Below are positions 18,181 through 26,762 of a stretch of DNA of 64,000 nucleotides, piece by piece (within the stretch, counting starts at the first letter, position 1; each line of letters starts with the position of its first letter). The notes beneath the pieces are model-generated. The model worked only from the letters and a program-made list of their open reading frames with translations, was not told the DNA's origin and searched no databases. The stretch lies in NCBI GenBank assembly GCA_020846635.1, contig JADLDO010000023.1, positions 372,001-436,000 of the forward strand, given 5' to 3'. The position numbers were made by a program, and so were the translations under genes. Source of the stretch: Caldilineaceae bacterium (GTDB taxonomy: Bacteria; Chloroflexota; Anaerolineae; Caldilineales; Caldilineaceae).

Positions 18181-19164
18181 ATGTTAGAAACTTCCTTTTT
18201 GAGTGCGCCGCTCAAGCCTGTGGCACTGCACATTCCCGATGGCTTTCTTAGCACACCCATCTCTGTGGTGGGCTGGCTGTTGGCGATTGTGATCATTGCG
18301 ATGGCGCTGCGCCAGACACGTACACAATTGGGTGAGCGGCAGGTCCCTGTGCTGGGTGTCTTGGCCGCGTTTATTTTTGCAGCGCAAGCGATCAACTTCC
18401 CGGTGGCAGGCGGCACAAGTGGTCACCTGCTCGGTGGCGCGCTGGCGGCAATTGTTTTGGGGCCGTGGGCCGCGGTCTTGGTGTTGACGGCAGTGGTGGG
18501 CCTCCAGGGGCTGCTCTTTCAGGATGGTGGGCTGCTGGTGATGGGCTGGAACATCGTCAACATGGGGGTGTTGACAGCCTTTGTGGGTGTGACAGCTTAC
18601 CGCATGATCGTGGGCGTCATGGGGAAATCGCGCGCCAGTCTGATTGTAGGCGGGGCGTTGGCGGCATGGCTTTCTGTGGAGGCAGGGGCGATTGCTACAG
18701 CATTGCAATTGGCGCTGTCCGGGACTGCACCGCTGGGCGTGGCGCTGCCGGCGATGGTGGGTGTCCATGCGCTGATTGGCATTGGCGAGGCCATTATTAC
18801 AGTAGGTGCGCTGTTGTTGATTGCACAGACACGCCCCGATCTGCTGGCAATGGGCGAGCAAGCCCCTGGCGGACGCAGCGCATCCTGGATTGCGGCGGGC
18901 CTGGTGCTTGCCGTGATTGTGGCTTCATTGTCCTTCCTGGCCTCACCGGAGCCGGATGGTCTTGAACGGGTGGCGACCGACCAGGGCTTTATCGCCACTG
19001 CGTTGGAGCCACTCTACAACATCCTGCCCGATTACACAGTACCTTTTATCGGCAACGAAACGCTGTCGGGGATCGTGGCTGTGGTGCTGGGCACGCTGCT
19101 GGTCTTTGGGCTTGCCATTGTCGTGGGCCGCGTGGTGCGGCGACCGGGGCTTGGCAAATCATAA
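18181..19164 (+). CDS. cbiM: ECF cobalt/nickel transporter substrate component, CbiM with C-terminal CbiN-like part
   Basis: Membrane S-component that binds Co2+ or Ni2+. The family amino-terminal motif LHIPDGFLS is present with its metal-binding His (residue 17), but after an unusual 15-residue leader; in relatives the motif sits at the extreme amino terminus. The core carries INFPVAGGTSGHLLGGALAA and about seven membrane segments. Residues 240-327 (ASPEPDGLERVATDQGF and a final helix) resemble a fused CbiN or PDGLE domain. The ATG at 18181 has GGGAGA upstream and gives 327 residues. It is followed by cbiQ and cbiO. Metal choice between cobalt and nickel is not decided by the sequence. Confidence 0.92.
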   Translation: MLETSFLSAPLKPVALHIPDGFLSTPISVVGWLLAIVIIAMALRQTRTQLGERQVPVLGVLAAFIFAAQAINFPVAGGTSGHLLGGALAAIVLGPWAAVLVLTAVVGLQGLLFQDGGLLVMGWNIVNMGVLTAFVGVTAYRMIVGVMGKSRASLIVGGALAAWLSVEAGAIATALQLALSGTAPLGVALPAMVGVHALIGIGEAIITVGALLLIAQTRPDLLAMGEQAPGGRSASWIAAGLVLAVIVASLSFLASPEPDGLERVATDQGFIATALEPLYNILPDYTVPFIGNETLSGIVAVVLGTLLVFGLAIVVGRVVRRPGLGKS

Positions 19165-19187
19165 AGCGGATCGCATAGGTTCAGCCG

Positions 19188-19970
19188 ATGTTCGTACAAC
19201 CAGATGACCGTTATGTGCATCGTGATTCGGCTGTACACGGCCTCGACCCGCGCACCAAGCTCTTGGTGGCGCTGGGACTGATTCTGGCAGTGAGTTTGCT
19301 GCCATTTGGTCGATGGGCATACTATGCTGCGATCTGGCTGCTGGTGATGGCTGTGAGCTTGGCGGCGAGGATCGGGCCGGGAACAGTTTTGCGGCGATCC
19401 TTTGTGGCGCTACCCTTTGCACTGGCCGCGCTGGCACTGCCTTTCACCATTCCCGGCGAGGTGATTGGTCATCTGCCATTGTTGAATCTTCCCATTACGC
19501 AGGAAGGCTTGGTGCGCGCCGGGAGCATTGTCGTCAAGTCGTGGGTGTCGGTTCAGATCGCGATTGTCCTGATCCTGGTCACTCCTCTGCCCGACCTGTT
19601 GTGGGCTTTGCGAAAATTGCGCGTGCCGGAGCCGCTGGTGGCAATTGCCAGCTTTATGTATCGCTACCTCTTTGTGTTGGCGGATGAAGCGGGGCGGCTG
19701 CTGCGGGCGCGCGCAGCGCGCAGTGCGGCGCGGCCAGGGCAGCGCGCCGGGGGCAGCATCCTCTGGCGCGGGAGAGTTGCGGGCTACATGGTAGGGAGCC
19801 TCATGCTGCGCTCGTTTGAGCGCAGTGAACGCATCTATCATGCGATGGCCGCGCGCGGCTATACCGGCGAGTTGATGAGCTTTGCGCATCACCGCTTTAC
19901 GACCCTGGATGGGTGGGTGTTGGCCTCTGCTGTCCTGCTCGTAAGCCTGCTTGTGTTCCTGGGGCGTTGA
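19188..19970 (+). CDS. cbiQ: ECF transporter T component CbiQ
   Basis: Transmembrane coupling protein (260 residues) that transmits ATP hydrolysis from the CbiO ATPase to CbiM. It begins with the family stretch DSAVHGLDPRTKLLVALGL and shows about five hydrophobic helices. The two coupling helices carry Ala-Arg-Gly-type motifs; the second is seen in ERIYHAMAARGYTGEL. The start ATG at 19188 is 23 bases after the cbiM stop. It is the middle gene of cbiM-cbiQ-cbiO. The length is normal for CbiQ and no irregularity is seen. Confidence 0.94.
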   Translation: MFVQPDDRYVHRDSAVHGLDPRTKLLVALGLILAVSLLPFGRWAYYAAIWLLVMAVSLAARIGPGTVLRRSFVALPFALAALALPFTIPGEVIGHLPLLNLPITQEGLVRAGSIVVKSWVSVQIAIVLILVTPLPDLLWALRKLRVPEPLVAIASFMYRYLFVLADEAGRLLRARAARSAARPGQRAGGSILWRGRVAGYMVGSLMLRSFERSERIYHAMAARGYTGELMSFAHHRFTTLDGWVLASAVLLVSLLVFLGR

Positions 19971-20037
19971 GGTGAGGGAACGCCGGATGACCAAGACAGA
20001 TGGAAACCCTGAGGAGCAGTGGAAGTAAGAGGCGTTT

Positions 20038-20745
20038 GTGCATCACACAGTCGATGTTGACAATCTGTATTTCCGCTATCCCGATGGGCGTGAGGCGCTT
20101 CGGGGCGTGACACTGCACATTGCTCCCAATGTCAAGATGGGGCTGGTTGGGCCGAATGGCGCGGGCAAATCCACGCTGATGTTGCATCTTAACGGCATTT
20201 TGCAGGGCGAAGGCTCGGTTTTCGTCGCGGGCATGGAAGTCAAGGAGCCGAACCTGCCCTATGTGCGCGCGGCAGTGGGCATTGTTTTTCAGAATCCCGA
20301 TGATCAGTTGTTCTCGCTAACCGTCTTTGATGATGTGGCGTTTGGGCCATTGCACATGGGGCTGTCGCACGCCGAGGTGCGGCAGCGCGTGGATGAAGCG
20401 CTGGCAGCCGTGGGCATGGAAGCCTATGTCGAGCGATCCTCGCACCACTTGAGTGTCGGCGAAAAGAAGCGGATCGCCATTGCCACGGTGCTTTCCATGC
20501 AGCCGGAGATCTTGGTGCTGGATGAGCCTTCTGCCGGGCTTGACCCGCGCGCACGACGGATGTTGATCAACTTGCTCAAACGGCTGGAGATGACCATGTT
20601 GATCTCCACGCATGATCTCGCGCTCGTGGCGGAACTTGGCGATCAGACGGCGGTTATGGATAATGGGCAGGTCGTTGCCTGTGGAGAAACAGCGGCGATC
20701 TTGGCAGACCACGCACTTTTAGAGCGGCATGGATTGGTTGCGTAG
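20038..20745 (+). CDS. cbiO: ECF transporter ATPase CbiO
   Basis: ATP-binding subunit of the cobalt/nickel ECF transporter. Walker A is GPNGAGKST, the Q-loop is VFQNPDDQLFS, the signature is LSVGEKKRIA (typical of CbiO, not LSGGQ), and Walker B is ILVLDEPSAGLDP. The start is a GTG at 20038, giving 235 residues, slightly shorter than usual (about 270) because the carboxy-terminal extension is trimmed. A single ATPase gene is present, so the module presumably works as a homodimer. It lies 67 bases after cbiQ. Confidence 0.94.
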   Translation: MHHTVDVDNLYFRYPDGREALRGVTLHIAPNVKMGLVGPNGAGKSTLMLHLNGILQGEGSVFVAGMEVKEPNLPYVRAAVGIVFQNPDDQLFSLTVFDDVAFGPLHMGLSHAEVRQRVDEALAAVGMEAYVERSSHHLSVGEKKRIAIATVLSMQPEILVLDEPSAGLDPRARRMLINLLKRLEMTMLISTHDLALVAELGDQTAVMDNGQVVACGETAAILADHALLERHGLVA

Positions 20746-20822
20746 CCTTCTTTGCTGGGATCTGCTGCTGTGAAACTGTGGCCGGCAGACGCCAGCCTCA
20801 TTACACCTGAAGGAGTCGCACG

Positions 20823-21113
20823 ATGTCCATTGATGAATTTCGCCAATCGTTGACGGATGCCCAGCCCCCTGCCAATCTAAGTCCCTTGTTGCAGGCGCTT
20901 TGGCATGAGGCCAAAGGAGATTGGGCACGTGCCCATGACATTTTGCAGCATGATGGGAGCGCCAACAGTGCGTGGATACACGCCTACCTGCATCGGGTAG
21001 AAGGCGATGCAGGAAACGCCGCCTACTGGTACCGGAGGGCTGGGAAGCCAGTGGCTCAACAGTCGTTGGCGGATGAGTGGAACGCGATTGTTGCCGCTAT
21101 GTTGGCAGCGTAG
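20823..21113 (+). CDS. Small conserved hypothetical protein with TPR-like helices
   Basis: A 96-residue protein beginning MSIDEFRQSLTDAQPPANLS. The core LQALWHEAKGDWARAHDILQ and HAYLHRVEGDAGNAAYWYRR resembles two helix-turn-helix repeats of a TPR/Sel1 kind and is found as a stand-alone small protein in many bacteria. No function is established. The ATG at 20823 has AAGGAG eight bases upstream. It lies 77 bases after cbiO and may be read from the same transcript before the terminator at 21154-21190. A role in metal uptake cannot be inferred. Confidence 0.75.
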   Translation: MSIDEFRQSLTDAQPPANLSPLLQALWHEAKGDWARAHDILQHDGSANSAWIHAYLHRVEGDAGNAAYWYRRAGKPVAQQSLADEWNAIVAAMLAA

Positions 21114-21153
21114 ATACACCAGGGTTTGTCTGTGACAATGAGACGCTTGAAAT

Positions 21154-21190
21154 AAAAAGGGACGGCTTGCACACATAGCCGTCCCTTTTT
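21154..21190. terminator. Bidirectional intrinsic terminator
   Basis: AAAAAGGGACGGC and GCCGTCCCTTTTT are perfect 13-base arms around a 10-base loop, giving a U run on either strand. It lies between the convergent plus-strand cbi operon and the minus-strand protease operon. Confidence 0.92.
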
Positions 21191-21215
21191 AGATCTCCTC
21201 AGAGACCGTGTGACT

Positions 21216-21260
21216 ACCTTCCCGCGCCCAATGGGCTCCCGTCAGAAGCTTCCGGGAGGG
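21216..21260. repeat. Dispersed nested-hairpin repeat, degenerate copy
   Basis: The reverse complement reads CCCTCCCGGAAGC, then GGGAGCCCATTGGGC, then GCGGGAAGG. It matches the elements at 27896-27938 and 40490-40539 in order and spacing, with several changes in one outer arm. The inner GCCC-ATT-GGGC stem is kept. It lies downstream of the protease stop at 21276. Confidence 0.6.
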
Positions 21261-21275
21261 TCAAAGTCGATAAAC

Positions 21276-21920
21276 CTAGACTGTGACGATGGGGGGAGGT
21301 TTGACTGGTGGCTGACCTGCCAGCGCCTTTGTGACGAACGCCTCGGCGACATGGACGGGAATTGCTACGCCCACTTCCGGCCCGTTCATCAGCGTGTTAA
21401 TGCCGACGAGGCGACCGCGGCTATCCACCATCGGGCCTCCTGAGTGACCGGGGCGAAGGTGGAGGCTGGCAGCGACCCATTCGCGCTGGTTGTCGCCAAG
21501 TTCTGGAAGCTGCGCGCCGCTGCCGATGACGATGCCGGAGGTAGCTCCGCCTTTGACGCCCCAGGGAAAACCTAACGCCAAGACAAAATCACCGGCGTTG
21601 AGGCTGCGAGAATCCCCGCGTTCGATGGGAGAAAGCGCGCTGGCGTCTATCTGGAGCGCGGCGAGGTCATGTTCGGTGTCATAGGCAATGAGGCGCGCCG
21701 GGTACTCTTGCCCGCTGCGTAGAGTGACCGAGAGTGTATTGGAAACCTGTGCGCGGCGGCCCAGGACAACATGCGCGTTGGTGATGATCAGCCCATCGTC
21801 TCGCCATACCGCTCCGGCTCCGACGCCGCGCTGTCCATTATTGATTTGGACCAGGCTTTCCAAAACGCGCTTGCTGATAGCAGCCACGTCGTCGTTAATC
21901 TGCTGTAATAGGGTAGACAT
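21276..21920 (-). CDS. Trypsin-like serine protease without PDZ domain
   Basis: S1C-type serine protease of 214 residues. The catalytic triad is visible: His in TNAHVV, Asp in EHDLAAL and Ser in GHSGGPMV. No signal peptide or membrane segment is seen and there is no PDZ domain, so it is predicted to be cytoplasmic or exported by an unknown route. The gene is 36 bases downstream of the HtrA-like gene and 1.1 kb from the LuxR-type regulator, all on the minus strand, which suggests an operon. Targets are unknown. It may work as an unregulated partner of the PDZ-bearing protease upstream. Confidence 0.88.
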   Translation of the reverse strand: MSTLLQQINDDVAAISKRVLESLVQINNGQRGVGAGAVWRDDGLIITNAHVVLGRRAQVSNTLSVTLRSGQEYPARLIAYDTEHDLAALQIDASALSPIERGDSRSLNAGDFVLALGFPWGVKGGATSGIVIGSGAQLPELGDNQREWVAASLHLRPGHSGGPMVDSRGRLVGINTLMNGPEVGVAIPVHVAEAFVTKALAGQPPVKPPPIVTV

Positions 21921-21956
21921 TGTCGTGCCTTTCCAGGAAAGCTCGAACGTGTGCGC

Positions 21957-22853
21957 CTACTGGCTTTGGCCGATGGTGATCGCCAGTTCTTGGAGATCGC
22001 CACCGCGTGCCACGCGCGCTGTCAAATTCTGGCCGACCGGGGTGCTGCTGAGTAGGGATTGCAGATCGTCCACATGGCGCAGAGCCTGACCAGCCACGTT
22101 GACGAGAATATCGCCTTGCATCAGCCCTGCCTTTTCGGCGGGGCTATTGGCTTCTACAGACATAACCATCAAGCCTGTTTCTTGTCCGGCGCGTGCCTGT
22201 AGCGTGCCTGTCAAGCGAACCGGTTGGATGCCGATGCCAAGATAGCCACGGGGAATACGCCCATGGGCCAGGAGTGTGTCGGCGACGCGGGCGATGGTAG
22301 GGGCCGGTAGGGCGACACTGATGCCGCGCACAAGCGCTGAGCTGTTGAGCCCGGCAAAGCTTCCATCCGCCGCGAGGAGCGGCCCGCCGGAGAAGCCGGG
22401 GTACATGGCGACATCGGTTTGCAGGTAATGTTCGATGTCTGCGCCGGCCGCGGTGCGCCAGCCATTGCCCAATGCGCTGATCACGCCAAGTGTTGCCTGG
22501 ACGGTCTTGCCGGGGTGACCGAGCGCCAAAACGATGTGACCGACGCGCAAGTCCGCGGGGTTGCTAAAGGTGGCCGGCGAGAGATTGGCGGCGTCGATAC
22601 GGAGCAAGGCCAGGTCACTGTTTGGATCGCGCCCCACGAGCGTGGCAGCGTGGCTGGAACCGTCGTGCAGGCCAATGTTGAGGTTGTCATCCCGTTCTAC
22701 GACATGGTTGGCGGTGACGATAAGACCATCAGCGCGGTAGACAATGCCGGTGGCAGGTAGGCGACGTCGACCTTCGACGCGGACGATGTGTGGGCCGGCG
22801 GCGGCGATGAGTTCAGCGATATTCGATGAGAGTTCGTGTAATGTGGCAGACAT
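21957..22853 (-). CDS. HtrA-like serine protease with PDZ domain, no signal peptide
   Basis: DegP/HtrA-type protease of 298 residues. The triad is His in TANHVV, Asp in NSDLALL and Ser in GFSGGPLL. A single PDZ domain occupies roughly residues 200-298, with GYLGIGIQPV and SPAEKAGLMQGDILVNVAGQ. Unlike typical HtrA proteins, neither a signal peptide nor a membrane anchor precedes the catalytic domain when the ATG at 22851-22853 is used. This start has AGAAAGG upstream; a longer frame to 22952 adds no hydrophobic segment. It lies between the regulator and the second protease. Cytoplasmic action is an inference. Confidence 0.88.
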   Translation of the reverse strand: MSATLHELSSNIAELIAAAGPHIVRVEGRRRLPATGIVYRADGLIVTANHVVERDDNLNIGLHDGSSHAATLVGRDPNSDLALLRIDAANLSPATFSNPADLRVGHIVLALGHPGKTVQATLGVISALGNGWRTAAGADIEHYLQTDVAMYPGFSGGPLLAADGSFAGLNSSALVRGISVALPAPTIARVADTLLAHGRIPRGYLGIGIQPVRLTGTLQARAGQETGLMVMSVEANSPAEKAGLMQGDILVNVAGQALRHVDDLQSLLSSTPVGQNLTARVARGGDLQELAITIGQSQ

Positions 22854-22999
22854 GGTTATGCCTTTCTGAAGTACCCGATATTTGCATCTATTTGCAGTAC
22901 CTATGGGGAACTGGTCTGCATGAAGTATGGCACCGGCAGCCGGTGATCGCATCCATCTTTGGCGCAGGGGCTACCTAATCATTTGGGTAGGTGGCATGC

Positions 23000-23641
23000 C
23001 TAGAGCATGACAAGCCCTGCACGCGAGGCAAGGACAACGGCTTCTGTGCGACTTTGGGCACCAAATTTGCTGAGGATGGCATTGACATGGAATTTGACCG
23101 TGTGTTCGCTGATGGCAAGGTCGCGGGCGATGCTCTTGTTGGGCAGACCTTGCGCCATCAATTGCAGCACTTCGCGCTCGCGCGCAGTCAGGGGTTCGAC
23201 TTCGTAAGGTAATCCTATTGCGGGAACCAAGACGCTGCTGGCAGAGGAAGTATCGAGCACGACCAGGTTTGCGGCGGCAGCTTGCAGCGCGGCGGCAAGC
23301 GTTGCAATGGGCGCGCTGCGCGGAATCAGTGCGCGCACGCCTGCCTGCCAGACGGCTGTGGCAAGCGTGGAGTCCGCCAGCAGTGCGAGGATGGGGATGG
23401 TGGGGGCCGATGAGAGTTGGGTGAATTCTGCAAGGGCATCGAGGGCGTCATCCGCCACATAGCCGACATCCCACAGGATAACATCAGGCTGAAAGACCGC
23501 CAGTGCATCGTCAAGGTCCTCGGTCGGGTCGAGTTGGCCGACGGATTGCAGGTCGGGTTGGGTGGCGAGGATGGCGGCGAGACCGGCGCGGGTTAAGGCG
23601 TCGGCAGCGACAATTAAGATACGCAGGGAGCGTTCGGGCAT
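23000..23641 (-). CDS. LuxR/NarL-type response regulator with atypical receiver
   Basis: DNA-binding regulator (213 residues). The carboxy-terminal half is a clear LuxR helix-turn-helix: LTAREREVLQLMAQGLPNKS followed by IARDLAISEHTVKFHVNAIL. The receiver keeps the phosphoacceptor position (Asp58 in VILWDVG). However, the acidic pair expected near residue 12 is AAD, with a single Asp, and the invariant Lys of strand 5 is Arg (LIPRS). It may therefore act without normal phosphorylation. No histidine kinase is nearby. It is the first gene of the minus-strand group with two serine proteases. Confidence 0.9.
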   Translation of the reverse strand: MPERSLRILIVAADALTRAGLAAILATQPDLQSVGQLDPTEDLDDALAVFQPDVILWDVGYVADDALDALAEFTQLSSAPTIPILALLADSTLATAVWQAGVRALIPRSAPIATLAAALQAAAANLVVLDTSSASSVLVPAIGLPYEVEPLTAREREVLQLMAQGLPNKSIARDLAISEHTVKFHVNAILSKFGAQSRTEAVVLASRAGLVML

Positions 23642-23741
23642 AGAGACATTTCACAGTTGGGGGGCTAGGAGTTGGCACAGGATTGTGGCGCTATTGTGGA
23701 AGGAAGGGGAGGCAAGTGCAGTTGGGGAATATCCATTTACA

Positions 23742-23776
23742 AAAAACGCCATGCACCGAGTGGCGCATGGCGTTTG
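23742..23776 (-). terminator. Intrinsic terminator of sucCD
   Basis: Minus strand: AAACGCCATGC and GCATGGCGTTT form a perfect 11-bp stem, followed by a T run (TTTTTT including the arm end). It lies 28 bases after the sucD stop. Confidence 0.9.
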
Positions 23777-23803
23777 ATCTTTGGCTAGGCGGGATAGGTT
23801 GCC

Positions 23804-24682
23804 TTAGCGGCGGCTGACATTTTCGGCGACCATTTCCGCGATCTCATCGGGATGGCGAGCGACACGGGCTCCCGCTTCCTTGAGCGCGGCGATCTTTTCT
23901 TGCGCTGTGCCTTCGCCACCGGAGATGATGGCTCCTGCATGGCCCATGCGGCGACCTGGAGGCGCAGTCTGTCCGGCGATGAAGCCTGTGACCGGCTTGG
24001 TCATGTGATTGGCGATAAATTCGGCAGCGACTTGTTCATCGGTACCGCCGATTTCGCCGATCATTACAATTTGTTCTGTGCCTGGGTCGTCCTGGAACAT
24101 TTGCAGCACGTCGATAAATTTGGTGCCAATGATGGGGTCGCCACCGATGCCTACCGCGGTGCTTTGGCCGATGCCGCGGGAGGTCAGTGCGTAGACAACC
24201 TCATAGGTGAGCGTGCCGGAACGGCTGACAAGCCCGACTGTGCCGGGTGTATGGATGTGTCCAGGCATAATCCCCACTTTGGCCTCACCTGGGGTGGTAA
24301 GCCCTGGGCAGTTGGGGCCGATGAGACGCGTGGGCATGGTGTCTAGATAGGCGCGCACCTGTACCATATCCAGTACGGGAATGTTCTCGGTGATACAGAC
24401 AACCAGGTCAATACCCGCGTCGGCTGCCTCGATAATTGCATCGGGGGCAAAACGGGCAGGCACGTAGATGATAGAAGTATTCGCGCCTGTGGCCTCGACT
24501 GCCTCTTTGACGGTATCAAAGACGGGGGTGTTACCAACGGCCCATTCGCCGCCTTTACCCGGTGTCACACCGGCTACAACCTGTGTCCCGTAATCGATCA
24601 TCTGCTGGGCGTGGAATGCGCCCTCACGTCCTGTGATCCCCTGGACGACTAAGCGGGTGTCTTTGTTAACCAGGATGCTCAT
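23804..24682 (-). CDS. sucD: Succinyl-CoA ligase alpha subunit
   Basis: Catalyses the reversible substrate-level phosphorylation succinyl-CoA + NDP + Pi to succinate + NTP + CoA in the citric acid cycle, together with SucC. The CoA-binding amino terminus is [16 protein letters not shown]. The active-site phosphohistidine is His248 in [11 protein letters not shown]. The length of 292 residues is standard. Its start overlaps the sucC stop by four bases, giving translational coupling. A terminator at 23742-23776 follows. Nothing unusual is seen. Confidence 0.97.
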   Translation of the reverse strand: MSILVNKDTRLVVQGITGREGAFHAQQMIDYGTQVVAGVTPGKGGEWAVGNTPVFDTVKEAVEATGANTSIIYVPARFAPDAIIEAADAGIDLVVCITENIPVLDMVQVRAYLDTMPTRLIGPNCPGLTTPGEAKVGIMPGHIHTPGTVGLVSRSGTLTYEVVYALTSRGIGQSTAVGIGGDPIIGTKFIDVLQMFQDDPGTEQIVMIGEIGGTDEQVAAEFIANHMTKPVTGFIAGQTAPPGRRMGHAGAIISGGEGTAQEKIAALKEAGARVARHPDEIAEMVAENVSRR

Positions 24683-25821
24683 GCAGACTCTCCTTTTGCG
24701 GCGGCAACCGCCTTTTCAGCGGCATCGGCCAGGCTTGTGGCGGTGATCAGATTGGCCTCGGCCAAAATGCGACGGCCTTCTTCTTCGTTGGTTCCGACCA
24801 GACGCACCACAAATGGGACTTTGTTTTCCAGTGTATCAATCGCGGTCAAAATGCCGCGGGCAACCTCGTCACAACGGGTGATTCCACCAAAGATATTGAT
24901 GAGGACGGCTTTAACGCGGTCATCGGAAAGGATGATACGCAGCGCAGCAGCCACTTTGTCTGCTTGTGCGCCGCCGCCAACATCCAGGAAATTGGCAGGG
25001 TCGCCGCCATAGAACTTCACGATGTCCATCGTTGCCATCGCCAGGCCGGCACCGTTGACCATACAGCCAATCTCGCCGTCCAGGTTGATATAGTTCAGGC
25101 CAAAGCGATGGGCCTCCGCCTCGGCTGCGTCTTCCTCATCTGGGTCGCGCAATTCTGCTAGGTCGGGGTGGCGGAAAAGGGCGCTGTCATCCAGGGCAAT
25201 TTTTCCGTCAACCGCCAGCATCTTGCCGCTGCCGGTGATGACCAGCGGATTTACCTCGGCAAGGGTGGCATCGACATCAACATAGGCGCGATAAAGACTT
25301 TGGGCAATGCTGATGAAGGCACTGAGATGCTCTTTCGGCAGGCTAATGCCTTCCGCCAGGATGCGCGCTTGGTATTCTCGCAGGCCCAGGAAGGGATGGA
25401 CAGCAACCGTTACGATTTTCTCTGGGGTGGTGGCAGCCACTTGCTCAATCTCGACACCCCCTTCGCTGCTCGCCATGAGCACAACGCGGCGGCGCGCGCG
25501 GTCGAGTACCGCACCCAGATAGATCTCGGTTTTAATATCGGCAGCTTCGTCGACAAGGACTTTCTTAACGGTGAGTCCTTTGATATTCATGCCGAGAATC
25601 GCATCTGCTCTTTCTTCGGCTTCATTGGGCGTTTTGGCGAGTTTGATGCCACCCGCTTTGCCGCGGCCACCCACGAGCACTTGGCTCTTGACCACCACGG
25701 GACCGCCAAGACGTACGGCAATGTCACGGGCTTCTGCGGGGGTTGTGGCGACTTCCCCTTTGGGAATCGGGATGCCATATTTGGCAAATATGCGCTTTGA
25801 CTGGTATTCGTGTAGATTCAA
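24679..25821 (-). CDS. sucC: Succinyl-CoA ligase beta subunit
   Basis: ATP-grasp subunit of succinyl-CoA synthetase that sets nucleotide specificity. The protein begins (M)[20 protein letters not shown], the canonical SucC amino terminus. The family stretch [20 protein letters not shown] and the late [16 protein letters not shown] are present. The start is a TTG at 25819-25821 preceded by a strong AGGAGG; the open frame extends upstream to 26289, but that part is not conserved. From this start the protein is 380 residues, the usual size. It is the first gene of sucCD, with a leader of about 160 bases from the promoter at 25991-26020. Confidence 0.96.
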   Translation of the reverse strand: MNLHEYQSKRIFAKYGIPIPKGEVATTPAEARDIAVRLGGPVVVKSQVLVGGRGKAGGIKLAKTPNEAEERADAILGMNIKGLTVKKVLVDEAADIKTEIYLGAVLDRARRRVVLMASSEGGVEIEQVAATTPEKIVTVAVHPFLGLREYQARILAEGISLPKEHLSAFISIAQSLYRAYVDVDATLAEVNPLVITGSGKMLAVDGKIALDDSALFRHPDLAELRDPDEEDAAEAEAHRFGLNYINLDGEIGCMVNGAGLAMATMDIVKFYGGDPANFLDVGGGAQADKVAAALRIILSDDRVKAVLINIFGGITRCDEVARGILTAIDTLENKVPFVVRLVGTNEEEGRRILAEANLITATSLADAAEKAVAAAKGESA

Positions 25822-25990
25822 GGTCGATCCTCCTAGCCGACGCAAAATGAATGAAGAACCGGAGATGATTGCAGGACAGTCTGGACAATTTAGATTGCAA
25901 AGAGAGTGGCTGCAACAGGCACGCTTGTTGTTCTGGCGATGAGATTTTGATTCAGGGATCAGTTTGTCGTTGAAATTCGTCCCAGAGGTC

Positions 25991-26020
25991 ATTATAGTCG
26001 TCCGTTTTCCGAATGGGCAA
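25991..26020 (-). promoter_or_regulatory. Promoter candidate for sucCD
   Basis: Minus strand TTGCCC (26015-26020) and a perfect TATAAT (25991-25996) are 18 bases apart. Transcription would start near 25984, leaving about 160 bases of leader before sucC in which I see no known riboswitch. The rest of the 25822-26136 gap is otherwise featureless. Confidence 0.6.
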
Positions 26021-26114
26021 ACTGCTGTGGGGTTTTCGGTATCAAACGGGCGACGGCGGGCTGGTTGTGTCTTCGTACATTGCCCGCTTTTTTCCTGCTT
26101 TATGTCGCTGGGGG

Positions 26115-26120
26115 GTATAA
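26115..26120 (+). promoter_or_regulatory. -10 element of the Nudix gene
   Basis: A perfect TATAAT lies only 17 bases before the ATG at 26137, preceded by GGGG. The transcript would be leaderless or nearly so, which matches the absence of a ribosome binding site. No good -35 box is seen. Confidence 0.45.
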
Positions 26121-26136
26121 TCGCAGAATTGGGTCT

Positions 26137-26664
26137 ATGAGCACACGTATCTATCAGTTCTGTCCATATTGTGGCACCCGCCTGGAAGAACGTTTGGCGT
26201 TTCAGCAGATGCGCCCGGTCTGTCCAACCTGCGGGTTTATTCATTTTCTCGATCCCAAAGTCGCGGTCATTGGCTTGGTGACATGGCAAGGTCGCGTCTT
26301 GCTGATCCGGCGCGATGTTGACCCCATGAAAGGGAAATGGGCGCTGCCAGGTGGCTACATGGATGCGGGTGAGATGCCCCAGGAGGCGTTAGCGCGCGAG
26401 CTTCGGGAGGAAGTGGGGCTAGACCTCGCCATCGGCGATCTGCTGGCGATCTTTCCAATGGCCGGCCCTGGTGTTTTTAACCGGGGGATCGTGCTGGCCT
26501 ATGGCGCTGTGGCGCAGGGTGATGAGCCGCCGATTTTGGTTTGTGATGATGATGCCTGCGAAGCCGCCTGGCTATCCGCAGATGAAATCCCACAGGATCT
26601 GGCGTTTGAGTCCACGCATACGTTATTGGCCCAGTGGCGTGACGCGCACCGCCGCGAGTCATAA
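26137..26664 (+). CDS. Nudix hydrolase with zinc ribbon (NADH pyrophosphatase-like)
   Basis: A 175-residue enzyme that would hydrolyse a nucleoside diphosphate linked to another moiety. A zinc ribbon comes first (Cys9, Cys12, Cys29, Cys32 in CPYCG and CPTCG), then a Nudix fold. The Nudix box is complete from Gly73 to Leu95, with REL-R-EEVGL at its core and [15 protein letters not shown] before it. The arrangement resembles NudC-type NADH pyrophosphatases, but the SQPWPFPQS signature of NudC is not present. The ATG at 26137 leaves almost no leader after the -10 element. It is followed 98 bases later by an epimerase gene on the same strand. Confidence 0.9.
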   Translation: MSTRIYQFCPYCGTRLEERLAFQQMRPVCPTCGFIHFLDPKVAVIGLVTWQGRVLLIRRDVDPMKGKWALPGGYMDAGEMPQEALARELREEVGLDLAIGDLLAIFPMAGPGVFNRGIVLAYGAVAQGDEPPILVCDDDACEAAWLSADEIPQDLAFESTHTLLAQWRDAHRRES

Positions 26665-26762
26665 CGGGCATGAGGGCCATGCTCTTGGGTGCTGGAGAGG
26701 GCGCGGGGCTACCGGCTCTATCGGTAAAAGAGACGATTCGTGACAAGGAGATCGATTTAACA

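Noticed and set aside
25822..26289. Upstream extension of sucC to 536 residues
   Set aside because: The added residues are not SucC-like, cross the promoter at 25991-26020, and a strong AGGAGG precedes the TTG at 25821.
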